From: CAXSBR01 sp964236495
GTDB taxonomy: Bacteria > Actinomycetota > Actinomycetes > Mycobacteriales > Jatrophihabitantaceae
Direction of reading: 5' to 3'
Assembly (NCBI GenBank): GCA_964236495.1
Contig: CAXSBR010000008.1
Location: 1-64,000 of the forward strand
Length of the DNA: 64,000 bases
Part shown: in pieces, positions 1 to 7,622 of the stretch
How positions within the stretch are numbered: position 1 is the stretch's first letter
Layout of the letters: the number at the start of each line of letters is the position of its first letter
Position numbers and translations under genes: made by a program
Notes under the pieces: model-generated
Databases searched by the model: none
What the model was told of the DNA's origin: nothing
The model's input: only the letters and a program-made list of their open reading frames with translations

Positions 1-2
1 TG

Positions 3-377
3 GCGACGCAGGAGGTCGAGTTCGACGGCGACCTGTGGTTCTTCGCCAGCCGCTCCTCACGCAAAGTCGCCCACATCACAGCCAATCCGCACGTCAACGT
101 CACGCTCACGACCACCGACAAGTGGCTGTCGATGTCGGGTTCTGCGCAGGTCGTCACCGACGTCGTCAAGGCGAAAGAACTCTGGAATGCCGGCATCGAA
201 GCCTGGATGCCGCAGGGTCCCGAGGATCCGAGCGTCGTGCTGATCAAGATCAGCGGCGACTCCGCCGAGTACTGGGACAACCCCGGTGGCCGCGTCTCGA
301 CGGCACTGAGCTTCGCCAAGGCCAAGCTGACCGGCAAGCCCTACGACGGCGGAGAGAACGAGCGCGTCGAGCTGTAG
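3..377 (+). CDS. Pyridoxamine 5'-phosphate oxidase-like (general stress protein 26 type) protein, 5' truncated by window edge
   Basis: The open frame runs in from the left edge, so the start codon is outside the window; it ends with TAG at 375-377. The visible 124 residues contain LWFFASRSSRKVAHI, then NPHVNVTL, then WLSMSGSAQVV and a C-terminal part with WMPQGPEDP and VVLIKISGDSAEYWD. This order (Phe/Ser-rich strand, NP-V-L, SGxA-V, trailing helix with pro-acidic loop and final beta strand) is typical of the split-barrel flavin/F420-binding PNPOx-like family that includes general stress protein 26. The family binds FMN, FAD, F420 or heme; the cofactor and substrate here cannot be read from the sequence. 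A perfect 12-bp hairpin follows the stop. Confidence 0.75.
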   Translation, partial: ATQEVEFDGDLWFFASRSSRKVAHITANPHVNVTLTTTDKWLSMSGSAQVVTDVVKAKELWNAGIEAWMPQGPEDPSVVLIKISGDSAEYWDNPGGRVSTALSFAKAKLTGKPYDGGENERVEL

Positions 378-388
378 CTCCCAACGGA

Positions 389-424
389 TGCAGCGTTGGC
401 CACCGCATAGGTAGCCAACGCTGC
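389..424. terminator. Hairpin terminator after the PNPOx-like gene
   Basis: Arms TGCAGCGTTGGC (389-400) and GCCAACGCTGCA (413-424) are perfectly complementary with a 12-nt loop. Outer bases extend the stem imperfectly to about 384-431. It lies 12 nt after the stop of the upstream gene and just past the 3' end of the convergent VapC remnant, so it can act bidirectionally. The stem is clearly related to the hairpin at 50600-50650. Confidence 0.65.
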
Positions 425-453
425 ACTCGTTCGTGCTGCACAGCACTGCGTTG

Positions 454-826
454 TCAGGCGGGCACGGCGTCGATGTCGTATTGGCGGCAGCGTGAATCCG
501 CAGTCACAAACGTGAGCCGTTCCGCCAGCGCCTAGGCCACCAGCATGCGGTCGAACGGGTCGCGATGCAGCCACGGCAGATCCTGCAATGCCTAGGCGTG
601 TGCGACGCGCAATGGCAGTTATGTCATCCCCTGTGCACTGAGCTGTTAGGTCCGGGGGCGCGTCAAGCTTGCCCAGCGATCTCTTGATGGCGACTTCGGC
701 AACTGACACCGACGAAACGAAGACCTCTGCGGTGCCGTCTTCGATCAGCCGCCGCCTCTGTGATTGCAGGCGCGCGTCATCGGCAAGCCACCACAGCAGG
801 ACGTGAGTCTCCAGCAGCAGCCTTTG
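454..826 (-). pseudogene. VapC-like PIN-domain toxin remnant
   Basis: Read on the minus strand, one frame (about 826 to 590) gives LLLETHVLLWWLADDARL, then VSVAEVAIKRSLGKLDAPP, the N-terminal half of a PIN toxin. It has the family's Asp-Thr-His replaced by Glu-Thr-His and no ATG/GTG/TTG before it. The other half (LPWLHRDPFDRMLVA, then ALAERLTFVTADSR) continues in another frame, so a frameshift lies near 570-600. That half is interrupted by TAG at 532-534, exactly where the family normally has Gln (MLVAQALAE). The end is TGA at 454-456. A missing start, a frameshift and a nonsense codon make this a clear relic. The first catalytic acidic residue is Glu instead of the usual Asp, a conservative change. 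Confidence 0.8.
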
Positions 827-1055
827 CGCCGTACCAGTCGGCGTTCGCGGCTGCGTCGAAGTCGTCGAAGTCGTCGGCGATGGTCACTCTCCCGCGCCAC
901 GCGCCGGGACGGCGGTTGGCTTGGGATGCCGCGACGGGCGTCAGCCGCGCCACTGGACGGCCGTTGCGAGCAATGATGATCTCTTCGCCGGACTCGACCC
1001 TGGTCAGCAGCTGCGACAGATGCGTCTTGGCGGCGTACACGTTTACTGACTCCAC
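777..1055 (-). CDS. Phd/YefM-type antitoxin (partner of the decayed VapC)
   Basis: The protein begins with GTG (1055, or 1058 one codon earlier) and reads VESVNVYAAKTHLSQLLTR followed by GEEIIIARNGRPVARL. This is the canonical Phd/YefM DNA-binding fold with a short strand, helix and paired strands. The usual C-terminal toxin-neutralising tail (IADDFD) is recognisable, but the frame then runs on through the toxin start region and ends in a basic/Ala tail overlapping the toxin remnant by about 50 nt. The antitoxin may still repress its own promoter; with no intact toxin its original role is lost. It could also be decaying, since the last 20 residues do not look like family sequence. Confidence 0.7.
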   Translation of the reverse strand: MESVNVYAAKTHLSQLLTRVESGEEIIIARNGRPVARLTPVAASQANRRPGAWRGRVTIADDFDDFDAAANADWYGAKAAAGDSRPAVVACR

Positions 1056-1120
1056 CACGCCATCTTTCTTGGTCAAGTTAGACCAGATCATTCCGCGTTT
1101 GAGCCGTGGCGGCGCACAGG

Positions 1121-1810
1121 CTAGGAAACCGGTGGGCAGGCCAGCTGCCACTGGTCGGGCTCGTCCCACCAGATCCGCTTGCGGCGCGGCTGGTCGCGGG
1201 CAGCCCCGTCGGAGCTGATGGCTGCGTCATCACAAGCCAGGGCGAGCCCGCGACCCTCGAGCGAACGCCGCCGCCCGAACCGGCCTCCGAACGATGAAGT
1301 GGGAACCGACGCACGCAGGCCGCCGCCGACCAGATGCTGCACCCGTAGCCAGGCGACCTCGCCGTCGCACAGACACTCGTCGTCGACATAGGCGCGCACC
1401 CACACCTTCTCTCCTGTCCAGGGCCGAAGCTCGGCCGAATCAACAACCAGGTTGCCCGAATCGTCTTTGAGCACGCCGACGGGTCGACACGGCCCGCCGA
1501 CGTATTCGAGTGCAGTCACGGCCGACAGGCCGAGCTCCTCGAGGAAGCGGCAGTTGCCCGTGAACACGGCCGTCTGAGTGGTGGCCAGCTCGCCCCGGCG
1601 CATCATCCGGCGCAGCACTCCCGCAATCTCTGCGGGAACGGCATCGATGACCAGCCGTCGGCCGTGCAGCGTGTCGAGCAGCGCGTCGTACTGCACACGC
1701 GTCGGCGTGGACGGCAGGAAGAAGGACTCGGTCGGTCCGAGCCGCGCCAACTGCGCTGACTTGTACTTGGCGTCGGACGGCTTGCCGATGGCGACCAGGG
1801 CGAGCTCCAC
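1121..1810 (-). CDS. Conserved hypothetical protein divergent from purA
   Basis: Start chosen at GTG 1810, preceded by GAAAGGG about 9 nt upstream; the longer reading has no support. The 229-residue product starts VELALVAIGKPSDAKYKSAQ and contains LARLGPTESFFLPSTPTRV and AGVLRRMMRRGELATTQTAV, then a beta-rich part with VWVRAYVDDECLCDGEVAWL. No signal peptide or membrane segment is seen. The last 50 residues are basic and less orderly, ending in WWDEPDQWQ. I do not recognise a characterised family. It is transcribed divergently from purA with about 80 bp between them, so the two may share a promoter region. Confidence 0.6.
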   Translation of the reverse strand: MELALVAIGKPSDAKYKSAQLARLGPTESFFLPSTPTRVQYDALLDTLHGRRLVIDAVPAEIAGVLRRMMRRGELATTQTAVFTGNCRFLEELGLSAVTALEYVGGPCRPVGVLKDDSGNLVVDSAELRPWTGEKVWVRAYVDDECLCDGEVAWLRVQHLVGGGLRASVPTSSFGGRFGRRRSLEGRGLALACDDAAISSDGAARDQPRRKRIWWDEPDQWQLACPPVS

Positions 1811-1875
1811 GTTGGTTACCCTTTCACTGGTCCGCGTGTTCGCGTGCGTCGGCCGCCGGCGCATCCATACGAGCA

Positions 1876-1890
1876 AGGAGATTCACCATC
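1876..1890 (+). promoter_or_regulatory. Ribosome binding site placing the purA start at an ATC codon
   Basis: AGGAG at 1876-1880 lies 7 nt before ATC at 1888-1890, which occupies the position where orthologues have ATG (Met-Pro-Ala-Ile-Val). The first conventional start in frame, GTG at 1900, is 19 nt from this AGGAG and has no other purine-rich site before it. Confidence 0.55.
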
Positions 1891-3177
1891 CCTGCGATCG
1901 TGCTCGTCGGCGCCCAGTGGGGCGATGAAGGCAAGGGCAAGGCCACCGATCTGCTCGGCTCGCGCATCCATGCCGTCGTCAAATTCAACGGGGGCAACAA
2001 CGCCGGGCACACCATCGTCATCGACGGCGAGAAGTACGCGCTGCACCTACTGCCCTCGGGCATACTGACGCCGGGTTGCATACCCGTGATCGGCAACGGC
2101 GTGGTGGTCGACCTGGGCGTGCTTTTCGAGGAACTGGACGCCCTGGACGCGCGCGGGGTCGATACGTCGCGCCTCGTGATCAGCGCCGCAGCGCACCTCA
2201 TCACCCCCTACGCCCGCACGCTGGACCTGGTCACCGAACGTTTCCTGGGCAGCCGCAAGCTGGGCACGACCGGGCGCGGCATCGGCCCGGCGTATGCGGA
2301 CAAGATGTCGCGGGTGGGCATCCGTATCCAAGACCTGTTCGATGCCGACCTACTGCGCGAGAAGGTCACCGGAGCGCTGGCGACGAAGAACCAGGTGCTG
2401 GTCAAGGTCTACAACCGGCGCGCCGTCGACGTCGACGCGGTGGTGGACGAGCTGCTGGGCTACGTCGACCGGCTGCGTCCGATGGTCGCCGACACCTCTT
2501 TATTGCTCAGCAACCTGCTCGACGAGGGCAAAACGGTGGTGTTGGAGGCGGGGCAGGCGACGCTGCTCGACGTCGACCACGGCACGTATCCGTTCGTGAC
2601 GTCGTCCAACGCCACGGCCGGCGGCGCGTGCACAGGCAGCGGCATTCCGCCGACGCGGGTGGACGGCGTGATCGCCGTCGTCAAGGCCTACACGACCCGC
2701 GTCGGTGAGGGCCCGTTTCCCACCGAACTGCTCGACGTCAAGGGCGAGGAACTGCGCGAAGCCGGGGCGGAGTTCGGCACCACCACCGGCCGGCCGCGTC
2801 GGTGCGGCTGGTTCGACGCGGTCATCGCCCGCTACGCCCGGCGCATCAACGGCGTCACCGACTTCGTCCTCACCAAGCTCGACGTGCTCACCGGCATGCC
2901 CGAGGTGCCGGTGTGCGTCGCCTACGACGTGGACGGCGTGCGCCACGACGAGATGCCGATGACGCAGGTCGAATTCGCCCGGGCGGTGCCGATGTATGAG
3001 ACGTTGCCCGGCTGGGACGACGACATCTCGGGCGCCCGCACTGTCGAGGAGCTGCCGGTCAACGCCCGCGACTACGTGCAGGCGCTCGAGCAGATGATCG
3101 GCGCGCGCATCTCCGCGATCGGCGTCGGCCCGGGCCGCGACCAAACCATCGCGGTGCACGACCTGCTCGGCGGCTAG
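1888..3177 (+). CDS. purA: Adenylosuccinate synthetase
   Basis: PurA joins aspartate to IMP using GTP, the first committed step to AMP; it is a cytosolic homodimer. The phosphate loop GAQWGDEGKGKATDLLG is at the N terminus, followed by KFNGGNNAGHTI, GTTGRGIGPAYADK, SSNATAGGACTGSG and GTTTGRPRRCGWFD, all in the correct order; about 429 residues, normal for the family. If translation began at GTG 1900 the product would lose the first residues of the strand leading into the P-loop. The spacing of AGGAG and alignment to MPAIVLVGAQWG argue for ATC 1888 as initiator. It ends TAG at 3175-3177 and is followed by a repeat-rich gap before purD. Confidence 0.95.
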   Translation: MPAIVLVGAQWGDEGKGKATDLLGSRIHAVVKFNGGNNAGHTIVIDGEKYALHLLPSGILTPGCIPVIGNGVVVDLGVLFEELDALDARGVDTSRLVISAAAHLITPYARTLDLVTERFLGSRKLGTTGRGIGPAYADKMSRVGIRIQDLFDADLLREKVTGALATKNQVLVKVYNRRAVDVDAVVDELLGYVDRLRPMVADTSLLLSNLLDEGKTVVLEAGQATLLDVDHGTYPFVTSSNATAGGACTGSGIPPTRVDGVIAVVKAYTTRVGEGPFPTELLDVKGEELREAGAEFGTTTGRPRRCGWFDAVIARYARRINGVTDFVLTKLDVLTGMPEVPVCVAYDVDGVRHDEMPMTQVEFARAVPMYETLPGWDDDISGARTVEELPVNARDYVQALEQMIGARISAIGVGPGRDQTIAVHDLLGG

Positions 3178-3202
3178 CTGAGCCATCTTGAGCCCGCCCT
3201 GA

Positions 3203-3290
3203 GCCTGCCTCGAGCCGGCCCCGCGCCGGCCCCGCGCCTGCCTCGAGCCGGCCCCGCGCCGGCCCCGAGCCTGCCCCGCGCCGGCGGTGC
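3203..3290 (+). repeat. 33-bp GC-rich direct repeat (about 2.7 copies)
   Basis: A unit starting GCCTGCCTCGAGCCGG recurs with a 33-bp period at 3203 and 3236, with a third diverged partial copy from about 3269. It is almost pure C+G and lies in the 410-bp non-coding interval between purA and purD. No gene is supported in that interval. Confidence 0.75.
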
Positions 3291-3403
3291 TGAGCCTTTC
3301 TGAGTCGCTGTGAGCAACTCCCGCCAGAGCGAAACGCGCGGTTGTGGATATCCAATGGCCGCTGCACCGCCGCCCTGACAGCTGTTCGATATCCAGTTCT
3401 CCC

Positions 3404-3480
3404 TCGCCAGTCGCCAGTCGCGAGTCGCCAGTCGCCAGTCGCCAGTCGCCAGTCGCCAGTCGCCAGTCGCGAGTCGCGAG
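3404..3480 (+). repeat. Heptanucleotide tandem repeat upstream of purD
   Basis: Eleven consecutive 7-bp units, TCGCCAG with three TCGCGAG variants, run without interruption from 3404 to 3480; a diverged twelfth follows. The array sits about 110 bp upstream of the purD start. Seven is not a multiple of three and there is no gene here, so length changes would be tolerated. Confidence 0.9.
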
Positions 3481-3587
3481 TTGCCGGTCGGCACGCGCGA
3501 GGCGCCGGGCGGCATGACCGGCGGGTCGGGCTAGGTCGACTCTGGTTGCGGGTCGGGCTTCCGAAGGCGGCACTAGGCTCTGCCACC

Positions 3588-5258
3588 GTGCGCGTCCTCG
3601 TGATCGGCTCCGGTGCCCGCGAGCATGCGCTGTGCTTGGCTTTCGCTGCGGACCCTGCGGTGACTGCACTCGCGTGCACTCCCGGGAACGCCGGCACGGC
3701 AGCCTTGGACTTCGAGCGCGGGTTTGCCGGGCGGAGCGCTGCCCGGGAGGGCCGAGGCGAAGCCGCGCGGGAGATCGAGCGCGGGTTTGCCGGGCGGAGC
3801 GCTGCCCGGGAGGGCCGAGGCGAAGCCGCGCGGGAGATCGAGCGCGGGTTTGCCGGGCGGAGCGCTGCCCGGGAGGGCCGAGGCGAAGCCGCNNNNNNNN
3901 NNNNNNNNNNNNNNNNNNNNNNNNNNNNNNNNNNNNNNNNNNNNNNNNNNNNNNNNNNNNNNNNNNNNNNNNNNNNNNNNNNNNNNNNNNNNGCCGCGCG
4001 GGAGATCGAGCGCGGGTTTGCCGGGCGGAGCGCTGCCCGGGAGGGCCAAGGCGAAGCCGCGCGGGAGATCGAGCGCGGGTTTGCCGGGCGCAGCGCCGCC
4101 CGGGAGGGCCGAGGCGAAGCCGCGCGGGAGGCCCAGCTCGGCATCGTGGCCACCGATCCGGAGGCCGTGGCGGCGCTCGCTGTCGAGCTGGGCTCGGATC
4201 TGGTGGTCATCGGCCCGGAGGCGCCGCTGGTGGCTGGCGTCGCCGACGCGGTCCGCGCCGCGGGAATAGCCTGCTTCGGCCCGTCCGCCGCGGCCGCCCA
4301 GTTGGAGGGCAGCAAGGCGTTCGCCAAGGACGTGATGGCCGGGGCTGGAGTTCCCACCGCCGCCGCGCGGGTGTGTTCGGACACCGGCGCTGTCAGCGCG
4401 GCGCTCGACAAGTTCGGGCCGCCCTATGTCGTCAAGGATGACGGCTTGGCCGCGGGAAAAGGCGTCCTCGTGACGTCGGATCGCGCCGCCGCGCTGGCAC
4501 ACGCGGCTGCCTGCGGCACTGTCGTGGTCGAGCAGTTCCTCGACGGCCCGGAGGTGTCACTGTTCTGCGTCACCGACGGCACGACGGTCGTGCCCCTGCT
4601 GCCGGCGCAGGATTTCAAGCGGCTCTCGGACGGCGACGAGGGGCCCAACACCGGCGGCATGGGCGCCTACGCACCGTTGGACTGGCTGGACCCGGGCGTG
4701 GTGGACGAGGTGGTTCGCACCGTCGCCCAGCCGACGATCGAGGAGATGGCACGGCGCGCGACGCCGTTCAGCGGCTTGCTCTACGTCGGCCTGGCCATGA
4801 CCAGCCGCGGCCCTCGGGTCGTCGAGTTCAACGCCCGCTTCGGAGATCCGGAGACCCAAGTGGTGCTGGCGCTCCTGGAGACGCCGCTGGCGGGGCTGCT
4901 GTACGCGGCTGCGACCGGCGAGCTAGCCGCGCATCCGCCGCTGCAGTGGCGATCCGGCTCGGCGGTCACGGTCGTGCTTGCCGCAGCCGGCTACCCCGAC
5001 CGTCCACGTACCGGCGATGTTCTCACCGGCGCCGACCGCGCCGGCGTCATCCACGCCGGGACCCGCCGCCGCGATGACGGCGCCGTCGTCAGCTCGGGCG
5101 GCCGAGTGCTGTCGGCCACTGCGGTCGGCGCGTCGCTGACCGAGGCACGGGCGGCGGCCTACGACGTGCTGGCCGGTGTCCACCTTCCCGGCGGGCACTA
5201 CCGTTCCGACATCGCGCAAGCTGCGGTCGAGGACCAGTCGCCGCCGTCGTCGGCGTAG
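3588..5258 (+). CDS. purD: Phosphoribosylamine-glycine ligase with in-frame repeat insertion
   Basis: PurD (GAR synthetase) ligates glycine to phosphoribosylamine with ATP. GTG 3588 is the right start because it gives MRVLVIGSGAREHAL, the conserved N terminus; earlier in-frame codons read only repeat DNA. The N domain runs to GNAGTAAL (about residue 40). Then comes a tandem repeat of 21 residues per unit, interrupted by a 100-N gap, after which the normal protein resumes at TDPEAVAALAVELGSDLVVI. ATP-grasp and C-domain motifs are intact: AAQLEGSKAFAKDVM, YVVKDDGLAAGKGV, EGPNTGGMGAYAP, FNARFGDPETQ. Frame is kept on both sides of the gap. Usual length is about 420 residues; this one is at least 500, the excess lying in a surface region between two N-domain elements. 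Confidence 0.9.
   Translation: MRVLVIGSGAREHALCLAFAADPAVTALACTPGNAGTAALDFERGFAGRSAAREGRGEAAREIERGFAGRSAAREGRGEAAREIERGFAGRSAAREGRGEAXXXXXXXXXXXXXXXXXXXXXXXXXXXXXXXXXXAAREIERGFAGRSAAREGQGEAAREIERGFAGRSAAREGRGEAAREAQLGIVATDPEAVAALAVELGSDLVVIGPEAPLVAGVADAVRAAGIACFGPSAAAAQLEGSKAFAKDVMAGAGVPTAAARVCSDTGAVSAALDKFGPPYVVKDDGLAAGKGVLVTSDRAAALAHAAACGTVVVEQFLDGPEVSLFCVTDGTTVVPLLPAQDFKRLSDGDEGPNTGGMGAYAPLDWLDPGVVDEVVRTVAQPTIEEMARRATPFSGLLYVGLAMTSRGPRVVEFNARFGDPETQVVLALLETPLAGLLYAAATGELAAHPPLQWRSGSAVTVVLAAAGYPDRPRTGDVLTGADRAGVIHAGTRRRDDGAVVSSGGRVLSATAVGASLTEARAAAYDVLAGVHLPGGHYRSDIAQAAVEDQSPPSSA
3714..4133 (+). repeat. 63-bp tandem repeat inside purD (array interrupted by assembly gap)
   Basis: Units start with GAGCGCGGGTTTGCC at 3714, 3777, 3840, then after the gap at 4008 and 4071, with a period of exactly 63 bp (21 codons). 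Each contains a near-palindrome, CCGGGCGGAGCGCTGCCCGG. Copies are almost identical apart from a few changes in the last two units, which points to recent expansion. The encoded unit is charged and Gly/Ala-rich (contains FAGRSAAREGRGEAA). The copy number cannot be known because of the gap at 3893-3992. Confidence 0.95.
3893..3992. other. Assembly gap (100 N) in purD repeat
   Basis: A run of exactly 100 N, the usual placeholder for a gap of unknown size, falls between partial copies of the 63-bp unit. The coding phase on either side agrees with a whole number of units having been collapsed. Confidence 0.98.
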
Positions 5259-5354
5259 GTGAAGCCAGGGGTCTATCGGCCCAGGTGGCAGCGAGGGGCA
5301 GCGCTGCCGAGCGCCGACGGCGGCGGTGATGCACGATCGACAGGTGATGCCGTC

Positions 5355-6143
5355 GTGAAGCCCGCACAAGGCGGCGGGCTGGTCGGCGACTTCGTGCAGC
5401 TGATCGAGGTCGACGGCAGGGAATCCTTCGCTGGGCCGACGGGGCCAGCTGGGCTCGCAGGTCCCGCTGGGCTCGAAAGGCTTGACGGCGCCGACTCCCG
5501 GGTGCGCGGACTGCAGCGGTGGAAGTGGTGGTCCGCGGCCGCCCGAGCCACCCGGATCGTGGCCGCGCTCGCCCTGGCCGGCGTCGTCGCGGCAGTGGGC
5601 GCAACCGTCGCCGCCGGCTCAGCTTCCCACCCGGTGACGCATCTCGTTCGAACCGTGCCCGCGCCGGCGCACTTCGACGGCACGGACGCGCCGGGCTGCC
5701 CGGTCCGGTCGGTCTGCATCGTGCGCGCGAGCACCGCGCTTGTCGCTGTCCGCCAGCACTCCTTTGCGGATGTCTCGGGCTTCGACGTCCTAGATGTCGT
5801 CCACCCCCGCCGGCCCATCGCGCGGTACCTCACCGCCAGCCGAGGCGCGAGCCGGCTCCGGATCGTGGCGACCTGCGACTCGCGCCGCCGGCCGGCAGCG
5901 GTCGACGAGCCGCCGCAGATCGGGTCGACGGTGACGTACCGGCCGGGGATCTCGGCGGTTTCCGCAGGCGGCGGCGGTCCCGTCGTCACCGCCTACTACG
6001 CCCGGCACGACACGTTCGGCTGCACCGTCGAGGTGCTGTGCAGCTATCCCGTGCCGGTGTGGTCGGCCCGCCTGGACGCCACCGTCGAGCAGTGCGCAGT
6101 TGCCGTCGACAGGCTCGGCATGGACTCGCGGGTGTACCTGTGA
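5355..6143 (+). CDS. Single-pass membrane protein, first of three coupled genes
   Basis: Start chosen at GTG 5355, because the product then begins like its downstream paralogue (a short acidic stretch with QLIEVDG); GTG 5259, directly after purD, is an alternative that adds 32 residues. A cytoplasmic N-terminal part of about 65 residues contains a small collagen-like run (GPTGPAGLAGPAGL). One transmembrane helix (IVAALALAGVVAAVGATVAA) follows, then an extracytoplasmic domain with SHPVTHLVRTV, a CPVRSVC Cys pair and CTVEVLCSYPVPVW. Two Cys pairs suggest disulfides outside the cell. Shared motifs show it is a paralogue of the gene at 6769. Function unknown; no characterised family recognised. 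Confidence 0.65.
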   Translation: MKPAQGGGLVGDFVQLIEVDGRESFAGPTGPAGLAGPAGLERLDGADSRVRGLQRWKWWSAAARATRIVAALALAGVVAAVGATVAAGSASHPVTHLVRTVPAPAHFDGTDAPGCPVRSVCIVRASTALVAVRQHSFADVSGFDVLDVVHPRRPIARYLTASRGASRLRIVATCDSRRRPAAVDEPPQIGSTVTYRPGISAVSAGGGGPVVTAYYARHDTFGCTVEVLCSYPVPVWSARLDATVEQCAVAVDRLGMDSRVYL

Positions 6144-6772
6144 CGGCCGGAAATGGCGAGCCGGTAGTCGAGATGGTGCCGCCGGCCCCCGACGTCACGA
6201 CCGCTGCAAGGGCGTCGTCGAGCCGGTGGGCGTGGGCGACGCTGCTGGCCAGTGTGGTCGTTCTCGCTGTCGCGCTGACGGTCTACAGGGTGCGATCGTC
6301 CACCCGAACAGTGACTACCACGGTGACGGCGTCGGCCCGCTCGGCACCGGCCCGGGCGTGCGACGTCGGCTTCGGGCAGTGCACCCTAGCGACGGTGCGT
6401 CCGTCGACGGTCGCAGCTCTGCGTCGACAATTCGCTGGCGCCGTCGTAGTGGATTCCTATGCACTGTCGAACGCTGCACTGTCCAACGCCGCACTGTCCA
6501 ACGCCGCGCGCGTCGACGCGGAATACGTCCAGGCGCGGACGTCGACACGGGTGCTGGTCTCTGTGCAGTCGCGCTGCGCCGGCGGCAGCGCTTCGGTGCC
6601 CGATCGGGCATACGGCGACACCGCCGTGGTCGGGCCGGCGCGCAGAGTGTTCGTCGGCGGTGGCCGCAACGGCTGCAGCGTCGCCGTCGTGGTGGACGTT
6701 CCGGCCGGTGTCGCTGTACCTGCCGCCGCCGCCACCGCGCTGGCTCGTGATCCGGCGGTCGCGCTGCGATGA
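6140..6772 (+). CDS. Single-pass membrane protein, second of three coupled genes
   Basis: GTG 6140 overlaps the previous stop in a GTGA junction, so translation is probably coupled. The 210-residue protein has a short cytoplasmic tail, one transmembrane helix (WATLLASVVVLAVALTVY) and an extracytoplasmic part with a CDVGFGQC Cys pair. It also has an exact triplication ALSNAALSNAALSNAA and a distal single Cys (GRNGCSVAVVV). The layout matches its two neighbours but the sequence is more diverged and shorter. It ends in ATGA with the next gene. Function unknown. Confidence 0.65.
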   Translation: MTAGNGEPVVEMVPPAPDVTTAARASSSRWAWATLLASVVVLAVALTVYRVRSSTRTVTTTVTASARSAPARACDVGFGQCTLATVRPSTVAALRRQFAGAVVVDSYALSNAALSNAALSNAARVDAEYVQARTSTRVLVSVQSRCAGGSASVPDRAYGDTAVVGPARRVFVGGGRNGCSVAVVVDVPAGVAVPAAAATALARDPAVALR

Positions 6773-7566
6773 GCGACGCCGACCGCGACTGGGTTGCCGT
6801 GCTCGAAGTGGACGGCGAACCGGTGCACCGGCGCTCAGTAGACGACGAGCCGGCAGTGCCGCGGGCGGGTGCGGAGCCGTCTGCGTTCACCGTCCGCGCG
6901 CTGGTACGGGCGTGGCGGCGGTGGTGGCGGGCTGCTGGACACCGGACGCGATCGGTGGGTGTTCTTGCCGTGCTCGCGGCCGTACTGGCATCGACGTCAG
7001 CGGTCGCGGTCGCGTTCGCCCGCCATCCTGTCTCCGAGGTCGTGCGCACGGTGCACGCGCCGATCCCGGTTGCGGTCGACGCGATGGGCTGCCCAGAAAC
7101 GTCGGTCTGCGGTGCCCGCGAAGCCAGGTCCGCGGCGCTCGCCGTTCGGTACTCCGCGCTGAGAACGCCTGCGCCGGTCGCGCCGGCTGATCCGTTCACA
7201 CCGCATTTCGCGAACTTGCCTTTCACCGATGCCGACGCCATCGAGATCTACGACGGCACCTGGCCCACGATCGTGTACAGCCGGTCGATACAGGCGACAG
7301 GCACCTTCGACGGCGCCCCGTTGATTGTGCACATCCAGGCGCAGTGCCTGCCCGGCCGCCCGGCGGGGCGGACCCGAAGCCGGGCCCAAGCCGCGCTCGG
7401 CGCGCCTCGTGCCATCGACACCTACGCAAGCGAATCCGGCAGCTGCTCGATCTCGGTGTCGTGCAGCTATCAGGGCTTGTTCACTGCCGGCGGCTATCCC
7501 TACGACTCGCCCGAGATCGCCGCGCTCGTGGCCGGGCTGGCCACCAGCTCCCAGATACGGCTGTAG
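6769..7566 (+). CDS. Single-pass membrane protein, third of three coupled genes
   Basis: ATG 6769 overlaps the preceding TGA (ATGA). The 265-residue product has an acidic cytoplasmic N terminus (VAVLEVDGEPVHRRS), a basic Trp-rich stretch before one transmembrane helix (VGVLAVLAAVLASTSAVAVA), and an extracytoplasmic domain. That domain has RHPVSEVVRTVHAP, CPETSVC and CSISVSCSY, matching SHPVTHLVRTVPAP, CPVRSVC and CTVEVLCSY in the protein at 5355. The two are therefore paralogues with two conserved Cys pairs. The trio sits between purD and purB with no evident metabolic link; transcription could be shared with the pur genes. Confidence 0.65.
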   Translation: MSDADRDWVAVLEVDGEPVHRRSVDDEPAVPRAGAEPSAFTVRALVRAWRRWWRAAGHRTRSVGVLAVLAAVLASTSAVAVAFARHPVSEVVRTVHAPIPVAVDAMGCPETSVCGAREARSAALAVRYSALRTPAPVAPADPFTPHFANLPFTDADAIEIYDGTWPTIVYSRSIQATGTFDGAPLIVHIQAQCLPGRPAGRTRSRAQAALGAPRAIDTYASESGSCSISVSCSYQGLFTAGGYPYDSPEIAALVAGLATSSQIRL

Positions 7567-7622
7567 CCGGCGTCGGCGCCGGCACCGCGGAGGGGTCGGC
7601 CGCACCTGGGAGAATGGCGCCT

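Noticed and set aside
3342..3587. Upstream in-frame extension of purD
   Set aside because: It reads only the heptamer array and GC-rich spacer; the conserved N terminus begins at GTG 3588.
2500..4411. Minus-strand frames spanning purA, the heptamer array and the purD repeat
   Set aside because: Openness is produced by repeat units with no stop; the translation is low complexity and purA/purD are clearly real on the other strand.
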